From positions 1-38,902 of IMG/VR virus record IMGVR_UViG_3300010388_000281: a stretch of DNA of 38,902 nt. The stretch is one strand, 5' to 3'. Source of the DNA: a virus. Under the pieces are notes generated by a model. It was not told the origin of the DNA, did not search any database, and worked only from the letters and a program-made list of their open reading frames with translations. Below, one piece after another: positions 34,306 to 38,902 of the stretch; within the stretch, counting starts at the first letter, position 1; every line of letters begins with the position of its first letter. Position numbers and translations under genes: made by a program.

Positions 34306-34984
34306 TTGTCACCCACGCAGACCCATTCCAAACCCTCACCGAAGAAGCCACCCACGCAGACCCATTCCAAACCTTCAACGGCCCAACAACCCAAGCAGAA
34401 CCAGTCCAAACACGCCACTTACCAGCAGAAGCAGGCGCAGCCACAGTACCCGAAAACGCAGCCGTAACAAACCCAATACCATTAGTCGCACGCAAAACAA
34501 ACGAATAAGACTGACCACCCGTAGAAGGCGTACCAGTAACCGCACCAGTCGAAGTGTTCAAACTAATACCAGAAGGCAACGAACCAGAATAAACACTATA
34601 AGTAGGGCTATTAGTTGCTGCTACCGCATCACTATACGCAGCCCCAGCCTGAAAACCAGCCAAAGTATTATCAGACCAAACAGGCGCATTACCCGTAGTA
34701 ACCGTATTCGTAGTAATCCCAGTCGGGTCAACCTGGTCAGCAGGGCAACGAATATCAAAACGCCAACTATACGAAGTCGCATCAGTCAAACCAGAAAGAC
34801 GAATAGTGCCAGAAGCAGACCCAACACCCTCAGCATAGCCAGGGTCAACACGAGTACCAGCACCAACAACACTGAAATTCCAGTCACGCAAAGGCAAATC
34901 AATGCCAGTAACACTCCACGACAAAGTAGCCGTAGTAGGACCAGTCGCTACCGCACTAACAGTCCAAGTGCCTAAAAGAGCCAT
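34298..34984 (-). CDS. Ig-domain tail protein with GSAW repeats
   Basis: 228 residues. Residues ~5-95 look like a fibronectin III/Ig-like sandwich, ~100-182 like a putative-Ig (He_PIG type: Leu-Pro-Ser-Gly-Ile-Ser-Leu then Gly-Thr-Pro), and 191-225 hold three 13-residue repeats (Val-Trp-Asn-Gly-Ser-Ala-Trp-Val). The same kind of repeat opens the propeller protein at 10816-11904. A surface or tail adhesion role is likely; located in the lysis operon rather than the tail operon. Confidence 0.85.
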   Translation of the reverse strand: MALLGTWTVSAVATGPTTATLSWSVTGIDLPLRDWNFSVVGAGTRVDPGYAEGVGSASGTIRLSGLTDATSYSWRFDIRCPADQVDPTGITTNTVTTGNAPVWSDNTLAGFQAGAAYSDAVAATNSPTYSVYSGSLPSGISLNTSTGAVTGTPSTGGQSYSFVLRATNGIGFVTAAFSGTVAAPASAGKWRVWTGSAWVVGPLKVWNGSAWVASSVRVWNGSAWVTSV

Positions 34985-34990
34985 CAGGTA

Positions 34991-35344
34991 TTACACCTGA
35001 ATCCACAAATCACCAGTAGTCGGTGAAGAGGGAGCAGACGAAGCAACAGTCAACTTACGACCATCCAACTTCAAAGCATTCGACGCAGTAGCAGCAGTCG
35101 TAGCATCATTCACAGTCCCAGACGTAGTCTTAGTCTCCAACGCCGTAACCTTAGGCTCAACCACATCAAGGCGACCATCCAACGACGAAGCAGCAGACTC
35201 AACACTGTCCAAACGCCCATCAACCGCAACAAACTCAGCATCAACATCATCCAAGTTCTCATTAAACACAGCAGTCTCAAAAGCCTGATTAGACCCAGCA
35301 ACAGCCTTCTTCAAACCCAAACGAGTAGTAGTCGAATACGACAC
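34991..35344 (-). CDS. Small tail/fibre-associated protein
   Basis: 117 residues from a GTG. Starts with Thr-Thr-Arg-Leu-Gly-Leu-Lys-Lys-Ala and Asn-Gln-Ala-Phe-Glu-Thr, a pattern I recall in minor tail proteins, followed by a coiled coil (~30-75) and a short beta end (Gly-Asp-Leu-Trp-Ile-Gln-Val). Likely trimeric fibre segment. No strong ribosome binding site is visible. Confidence 0.82.
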   Translation of the reverse strand: MSYSTTTRLGLKKAVAGSNQAFETAVFNENLDDVDAEFVAVDGRLDSVESAASSLDGRLDVVEPKVTALETKTTSGTVNDATTAATASNALKLDGRKLTVASSAPSSPTTGDLWIQV

Positions 35345-35356
35345 AACAACACCTAA

Positions 35357-36088
35357 CTAATCTTCCGAAGCCTCAACAACAATCGTATCATAAACAGGCT
35401 CCGCAACCACAGCCAACGGCGACTGACCCGAAGCCAACGCAATCAACTCACGAGCAATATTGCGCTTCACCTCAGGCTCACGCACATGACGCAACACAAT
35501 ATCCTGCACCTGCAACAACAACGCAGGCACATCCAACGCAGACTTAGCATTCGGGTCAAAACGCCCCGTAAGTTGGTTCAAAAACGTAATAGCCTTCATG
35601 TCACCCTGCGACACCAACTGCCCCAAAGCCTGGTCAGCCATCGGCAAATAATGTTTCAAATTATCCGCAGCCTTCACAGACATCGCAGAAGCAAACTCCT
35701 TCTGACGCATCCACCCATCCAACTCAGGCAAACCAATCTTCATCTGCTTAGCCAACACCTGAGGAGTCTTCACATTCAAAGGACTCAAATAAGCCTGAAG
35801 GAAAGTTTCCTGTCTAAGAGTGAGATTAGGATTAGACGTCGTCCTAATCCCACGGTCAGACAACGCTCGTTGAAACTTCGAACTAGACCAGACAAGTTCC
35901 ACATCCTTACGTGAAAGGCTGGCATCCTGGTCCAAAATAACTGCAGTCTCCAAGAACAACCCCTGCCTGTCCGCAGCGACTGCTGATGCCAATACACGCT
36001 CAAACAAGGCTTGCTCACGCTTCTCCGCCTTAGACGGCTGACGGCTCTCAAAAAGCGACGCATCTAGTTCTCCAATTTCATCAGACAT
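35357..36088 (-). CDS. Probable terminase small subunit
   Basis: 243 residues. A helix-turn-helix type region at ~90-130 (Leu-Thr-Leu-Arg-Gln-Glu-Thr-Phe-Leu-Gln-Ala-Tyr...Pro-Glu-Leu-Asp-Gly-Trp) is followed by a helical oligomerisation part with Gly-Asp-Met-Lys-Ala and Leu-Thr-Gly-Arg-Phe-Asp, which is the arrangement of small terminases that recognise packaging sites. It is 20 kb from the large subunit gene and on the opposite strand. A DNA-binding protein of other role cannot be excluded. Overlaps the kinase gene by 25 bases. Confidence 0.72.
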   Translation of the reverse strand: MSDEIGELDASLFESRQPSKAEKREQALFERVLASAVAADRQGLFLETAVILDQDASLSRKDVELVWSSSKFQRALSDRGIRTTSNPNLTLRQETFLQAYLSPLNVKTPQVLAKQMKIGLPELDGWMRQKEFASAMSVKAADNLKHYLPMADQALGQLVSQGDMKAITFLNQLTGRFDPNAKSALDVPALLLQVQDIVLRHVREPEVKRNIARELIALASGQSPLAVVAEPVYDTIVVEASED

Positions 36089-36609
36089 TCAAGCACCTTA
36101 CCTTCCAAATCCTCCAACGACCCATCATTCAAAACCGTCTCATCAAAAACAAACCCAGCCAAAGCAGACTCAGACACATGCCCATTAACAACACCAACAC
36201 CAGGACGAACAACATTCCAAACAACACCACCACCCCGACGAATAGCCTCCGCCTCATTAGGAAACCGCACATCCGTAAAAACAACACTCTCATCGCCCAA
36301 CCCCCTAAACGCCTGCGAAACCCAAAAATCCTCACCAAACATCTCACGCCCAACATCCGTACCAAAACGCTGCAACAAATCCCTCACACCAGGAGCACGC
36401 ACCTTCAAACCCTCCCAAGAACCCAACAAATACAACGCATCCATCAACGGCATCACACCATTCACCGTATCCACCAACGGATTCAAACGACACAAAGCCT
36501 GACGCATCGGCGTCGCAAAACTACGCCTCACAAAACCCTGCGACACCAACACAGCCCCCACCGAATCCTTACCCGAACGAGCAAACCCCGCAAGTCCAAC
36601 ATCAACCAT
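36064..36609 (-). CDS. Deoxynucleoside monophosphate kinase
   Basis: 181 residues. P-loop Gly-Phe-Ala-Arg-Ser-Gly-Lys-Asp-Ser at 8-16 and the Asp-Val-Arg-Phe-Pro-Asn-Glu motif near 113-119 identify the phage dNMP kinase group. It would phosphorylate dNMPs to dNDPs for DNA synthesis. It overlaps the HTH regulator gene's end by one base, so it is second in this operon. Confidence 0.88.
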   Translation of the reverse strand: MVDVGLAGFARSGKDSVGAVLVSQGFVRRSFATPMRQALCRLNPLVDTVNGVMPLMDALYLLGSWEGLKVRAPGVRDLLQRFGTDVGREMFGEDFWVSQAFRGLGDESVVFTDVRFPNEAEAIRRGGGVVWNVVRPGVGVVNGHVSESALAGFVFDETVLNDGSLEDLEGKVLECLMKLEN

Positions 36610-37145
36610 TACAAATCCTTCCCAGAAGGATTTGTTTGACCCAAAGCCGAAGGCTTCGGGGCACGTTTTAGCCCTTCTAAAGCAATTAGGTACTCCGAAC
36701 TCAAACCCAACGCAGAAACCAAACGCCCAGCCAACACATCCCCCATCGCCTCAACACGACCCTCCTCAAACTCACGCACAACCGCAGGATTCAAACGCAA
36801 CAACGACGCAAACGCAGTCACCGTCGGAGCAAACTCACGACGCCACTGACCAAAACTCCCATAATACTGACCCAACGTATAAGGCGGAATCAACAACAAA
36901 TTCTCCGCAGACGGCTTCAACCTCGGCCTAACAGGAGCATCCCACCATTGGAGCACCTCACTAAGAAGTTGCTTCGGGTCATCACTCAACACAGCCAAAA
37001 TCCGCTCACTAGGATGCTTAGTCCTACCATCCTCAACAGCAGTAACAGCAGAACGCTGCACACCAGCCAAAGACGCCAACTTATTCTGCGACAAACCTTT
37101 TTGGATTCTCGCCAAACGAATCGGGTGGTCAGATATACGAGCCAT
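36609..37145 (-). CDS. HTH (XRE) regulator with two DNA-binding-like domains
   Basis: 178 residues if started at the ATG of 37145; an open frame 12 codons longer exists (to 37181), but a TATTAT box ends nine bases before 37145 and would lie inside it. The first helix-turn-helix spans ~9-48 (Leu-Ser-Gln-Asn-Lys-Leu-Ala-Ser-Leu-Ala-Gly, then Ser-Ala-Val-Thr-Ala-Val-Glu) and a second, weaker HTH is at ~110-156. It is the first gene of the leftward operon and is divergent from the rightward early-type genes, the classic position for a repressor or switch protein. It may regulate itself through the nearby palindrome. Confidence 0.87.
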   Translation of the reverse strand: MARISDHPIRLARIQKGLSQNKLASLAGVQRSAVTAVEDGRTKHPSERILAVLSDDPKQLLSEVLQWWDAPVRPRLKPSAENLLLIPPYTLGQYYGSFGQWRREFAPTVTAFASLLRLNPAVVREFEEGRVEAMGDVLAGRLVSALGLSSEYLIALEGLKRAPKPSALGQTNPSGKDL

Positions 37146-37154
37146 ACAACCATC

Positions 37155-37160
37155 ATAATA
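37155..37160 (-). promoter_or_regulatory. -10-like box of the leftward operon
   Basis: TATTAT on the - strand, nine bases before the ATG at 37145, with TTGCAA 15 bases upstream as a possible -35. The short distance implies a leaderless or near-leaderless mRNA. Drives the regulator, kinase, small terminase and lysis genes. Confidence 0.5.
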
Positions 37161-37170
37161 GACAACTATC

Positions 37171-37204
37171 TGATTTTGCAAATTTCAAGGAGCGATGCTA
37201 GATA
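37171..37204 (+). promoter_or_regulatory. Operator-like palindrome and rightward promoter
   Basis: TGATTTTGCAAATTTCA (37171-37187) is an imperfect palindrome centred on TTTGCAAA. TTGCAA (37176-37181) and TAGATA (37199-37204), 17 bases apart, resemble a rightward promoter. The palindrome overlaps both divergent promoters, an ideal site for the HTH protein. The gap 37205-37291 holds nothing else I can name. Confidence 0.4.
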
Positions 37205-37291
37205 AGAGGGGACGGCTGGAATGTCGGTACAACATCGCAGGTTGTAGATTTGTTCTTGTCGGGCAGGGTGCTCGGCAGTTAGGGATAATAA

Positions 37292-37519
37292 ATGTCTGTA
37301 AATGTTCGTATTACTTATGAGGTTGCTTTGACTGACACTGATGAACTGCTCGGTCTGGCTGATAGTGCCTTTACTTACAGGGCGCACAAGGCTCTGATGG
37401 ATTACATGATTGCCATGCGTTTAGGTGGTGCAGGTCTAGCCCCGATGCCTGATGGCTATGGTAAGGGCGTGGATGCTATCTTGACGTTCCCAAACAAAAC
37501 CAAGATTGAGGTGAAGTAA
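37292..37519 (+). CDS. Hypothetical early-type protein
   Basis: Seventy-five residues with AGGGA ribosome binding site six bases before the ATG. Mixed alpha/beta with a long middle helix. First gene of the right-end rightward block; stop overlaps the next start (TAATG). No family recognised. Confidence 0.8.
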   Translation: MSVNVRITYEVALTDTDELLGLADSAFTYRAHKALMDYMIAMRLGGAGLAPMPDGYGKGVDAILTFPNKTKIEVK

Positions 37520-37827
37520 TGGCTAGGTTGCGTGGCAGTCTTGTCTGCGATAGTTGCGATGCCTACTTCGATGGCGACTTGGCTACCATTATCGGTGCCA
37601 ATGATGCCCTCGCTGCAACCCTACGCAACCCCGCTAACCGCAAGCAGGTGCAGGACTTTTGGTTGTGCACCGAGTGCGCCCCCAACTACATCGGTGGTGC
37701 TGAGAACTGGTTTAGCGAGGTTGTTTGGGCTGATGACCCTGTATGTGATGAATGCGAGGAGGACTATGTGGATGAGTGGGGCCACGTCTGCGATACCTGC
37801 GATGCAGCGATGAGTGATAATCGCTGA
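37519..37827 (+). CDS. Double zinc-ribbon protein
   Basis: 102 residues with four Cys-x-x-Cys pairs: C10/C13, C50/C53, C76/C79 and C91/C94, enough for two zinc sites. Very acidic outside the knuckles, so protein rather than DNA binding is more likely. Its stop codon is the first base of the structured repeat at 37827. Function unknown. Confidence 0.82.
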   Translation: MARLRGSLVCDSCDAYFDGDLATIIGANDALAATLRNPANRKQVQDFWLCTECAPNYIGGAENWFSEVVWADDPVCDECEEDYVDEWGHVCDTCDAAMSDNR

Positions 37828-37906
37828 GAGTTATCCCCTGACCGCCCTGAGCATGGCGTAAAACTGCTCATTACTCATGCCCGAAAAACCCTGCGGGTTT
37901 AGGGGA
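37827..37906 (+). repeat. Structured repeat element, copy 1
   Basis: Bases 37827-37863 are identical to 38841-38877. Two exclusive hairpins are possible: CGCC (37843-37846) with GGCG (37855-37858), or TGAGCA (37848-37853) with TGCTCA (37865-37870). A further hairpin, AAACCC-TGC-GGGTTT (37886-37900), follows, and TCCCCT (37834-37839) can pair with AGGGGA (37901-37906) to close a branched structure. It begins at the stop codon of the upstream gene. Confidence 0.7.
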
Positions 37907-37951
37907 CGGGTGGAGTGTGTGTGGCGTGTAGTGCTGGCGTAAATTGGTATC

Positions 37952-37970
37952 ACTAGCAACGGTTGCTAGT
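37952..37970. repeat. Perfect 8-bp palindrome before a small gene
   Basis: ACTAGCAACGGTTGCTAGT lies three bases before the TAGGGAG ribosome site of the next gene. As DNA it is a typical dyad operator; as RNA it is a hairpin next to the ribosome binding site. The rest of 37907-37951 shows no gene. Confidence 0.65.
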
Positions 37971-37987
37971 AGTTAGGGAGTATCAAA

Positions 37988-38212
37988 ATGTATGGAGATA
38001 ATGACGCATTGACTAACTTGCAGCGTCGTGTGCGACGGTTGGCAGATAGCCACGGTGCAAGCGAGAATGCGCTGCGGGATGATAAGGAGTTGCTGATTAT
38101 GTTGCTTAGTGGCGACATGGCATCTGCTGAGGCTCGTATTGTTAGCGATTATGCGTATTGTGAGGAATGCGATGATAACCACGGTGTTTGCGAGATGGCA
38201 GGTGTGAACTAA
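37988..38212 (+). CDS. Small protein with a CCHC-like cluster
   Basis: Seventy-four residues with TAGGGAG upstream. Helical N-terminal part rich in Arg (Leu-Gln-Arg-Arg-Val-Arg-Arg-Leu), then C58, C61, H65 and C68 near the C-terminus, an arrangement compatible with one zinc knuckle. Nucleic-acid binding is possible. Overlaps the next start by one base. Confidence 0.78.
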   Translation: MYGDNDALTNLQRRVRRLADSHGASENALRDDKELLIMLLSGDMASAEARIVSDYAYCEECDDNHGVCEMAGVN

Positions 38213-38388
38213 TGGATGGGCTAAACAAGGACACACCTATTGCGTTCGACATCTATGAGCGCAAAGAGATGATGGCTAACGGCGAGGCAGGGAGTGTCTA
38301 CACGGACATTCAGGATGCTATCGCTGATGGTGATTACCAAGCATTCGAAGATTATTTTGGGGACCAGGACCCGTTCGAATTCTTGTAG
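38212..38388 (+). CDS. Small acidic protein
   Basis: Fifty-eight residues; the ATG at 38212 overlaps the previous stop (TAATG) and is preferred over an in-frame ATG at 38188 inside the upstream gene. Strongly acidic, Asp-Tyr-Phe-Gly-Asp-Gln-Asp-Pro end; could mimic DNA. Followed directly by the third version of the repeat element. Confidence 0.75.
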   Translation: MDGLNKDTPIAFDIYERKEMMANGEAGSVYTDIQDAIADGDYQAFEDYFGDQDPFEFL

Positions 38389-38422
38389 GCGTCACCACCT
38401 GAGCAGGTGGCTAAAAGGCTCA
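38389..38422 (+). repeat. Structured repeat element, diverged copy 3
   Basis: Directly after the TAG, CCACCT (38395-38400) pairs with AGGTGG (38405-38410); alternatively TGAGC (38400-38404) pairs with GCTCA (38418-38422). The CTGAGCA core and the TAAAAGGCTCAC end match copy 2 (38861-38885) while the outer stem differs in sequence but still pairs. Confidence 0.55.
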
Positions 38423-38452
38423 CCACACAAAACACTATGAAGGGATACAGAA

Positions 38453-38842
38453 ATGTTGGAATTTGAAACCGCAATAAAGATGGAGTTGTCGTCGGACTGC
38501 ACCTGCGAATACTATGACGACGAGGACAACCTAGTGCCTAGCAATGACTGCTGGGGATGCTGGGATGATAGCGCAGCATACTTCAATGATGAGTTTCTGC
38601 CTCTATGGCTGAAGGCTAAAGGCTTGACCGATGAGGACATGTTCAGAATTGATGGGTATGCGATGGGTTGGATGCGCCAGAATGGCAGCGCCGACCTGAC
38701 CGCTGATAAGGTATTGGATGCGTTGACTTTGCGAGGCGACTTCAGGTTGACGTTCACGCTTGATGGTGGCGTCCTGCGAGGCATGCGTTACAGTCACGAT
38801 GAGCCTACTGGTGCATCGTTTGTGTTCACACCTATGCAGTAG
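38453..38842 (+). CDS. Hypothetical protein with two cysteine pairs
   Basis: 129 residues with AAGGGA upstream. C16/C18 and C33/C36 can form a metal site in an acidic N-terminal region; the C-terminal two thirds look alpha/beta (Gly-Tyr-Ala-Met-Gly-Trp, then Phe-Thr-Leu-Asp-Gly-Gly-Val). No family recognised. Stop is followed at once by repeat copy 2. Confidence 0.8.
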   Translation: MLEFETAIKMELSSDCTCEYYDDEDNLVPSNDCWGCWDDSAAYFNDEFLPLWLKAKGLTDEDMFRIDGYAMGWMRQNGSADLTADKVLDALTLRGDFRLTFTLDGGVLRGMRYSHDEPTGASFVFTPMQ

Positions 38843-38902
38843 AGTTATCCCCTGACCGCCCTGAGCATGGCGTAAAAAGGCTCACTTTTCATGCCCTGCG
38901 GG
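38841..38902 (+). repeat. Structured repeat element, copy 2, cut by window end
   Basis: Starts in the stop codon and keeps CGCC (38857-38860)/GGCG (38869-38872) versus TGAGC (38862-38866)/GCTCA (38880-38884), then CCC-TGC-GGG (38894-38902). The 37-base core equals copy 1; the following part is related but nine bases shorter. The closing strand seen in copy 1 would lie outside the window. Confidence 0.68.

Noticed and set aside
34286-34975. 229-codon + strand frame opposite the Ig-domain tail gene
   Set aside because: Arg/Thr/Ser/Asn-rich translation with no hydrophobic core; the - strand frame has clear Ig-like and repeat structure.
37195-37320. 41-codon frame after AAGGAG
   Set aside because: Spacing to the binding site is only two bases, it would overlap the next gene by 29 bases, and it lies on the likely promoter and operator.
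37831-37839. TTATCCCCT as a DnaA box
   Set aside because: It differs from TTATCCACA at key positions and occurs only once per element; no cluster of such sites is seen.

Overview
The window is a 38.9-kb stretch of a tailed bacteriophage genome, densely packed with genes and with almost no non-coding DNA. The host is most probably an actinobacterium. The sequence supports this through a WhiB-type iron-sulfur regulator (4229-4561), several Cys-rich small proteins of a kind common in actinophages, and apparently leaderless promoters. Base composition is moderate rather than GC-rich, so an aquatic, streamlined actinobacterial host is a reasonable but unproven guess. The morphology looks short-tailed (podovirus-like): after the portal, scaffold and coat genes come a tail-tube adaptor, a nozzle-like protein and a run of large internal/ejection-type proteins. 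I see no tape measure, tail sheath or tube genes. No phage RNA polymerase, family A/B DNA polymerase, integrase or tRNA gene is visible.

Layout. (1) 1-4.6 kb, + strand: tightly overlapping small genes, many with paired cysteines, ending in an SNF2-like helicase and the WhiB protein. (2) 4.6-9.2 kb, + strand: replication and recombination, with a Cas4/RecB-type nuclease, a putative ssDNA-binding protein, a terminator, a primase-polymerase/SF3 helicase and an HNH endonuclease. (3) 9.2-14.4 kb, - strand: metallophosphoesterase with a small HTH partner, then receptor-binding genes: a seven-repeat propeller-like protein, a collagen-like fibre and a small tail protein. (4) 14.46-32.6 kb, + strand: Holliday-junction-resolvase-like nuclease, large terminase, portal, scaffold, major capsid protein, strong terminator, adaptor, nozzle and internal virion proteins including one of 2026 aa. 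(5) 32.6-37.15 kb, - strand: lysis cassette (two holin-like membrane proteins flanking an M23 peptidase), two more tail proteins, a putative small terminase, a dNMP kinase and, first in the operon, a HTH regulator. (6) 37.3-38.9 kb, + strand: small early-type genes separated by a repeated structured element.

The four transcription blocks are bounded by two intergenic regions with divergent promoters (about 14.44 kb and 37.17 kb) and two convergent terminator regions (about 9.2 kb and 32.6 kb). The HTH regulator at 37.1 kb sits beside a palindrome between divergent promoters and is the best candidate for the early/late switch. The lysis genes and the small terminase share its operon, 20 kb from the large terminase.

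The most unusual signal is at the right end. A 37-base sequence occurs twice, exactly, immediately after the stop codons of two different genes (37827 and 38841). A diverged third version follows a third gene (38389). All three keep two mutually exclusive hairpins despite sequence differences, and the first can close into a multi-branched fold. This looks like an undescribed phage RNA element.
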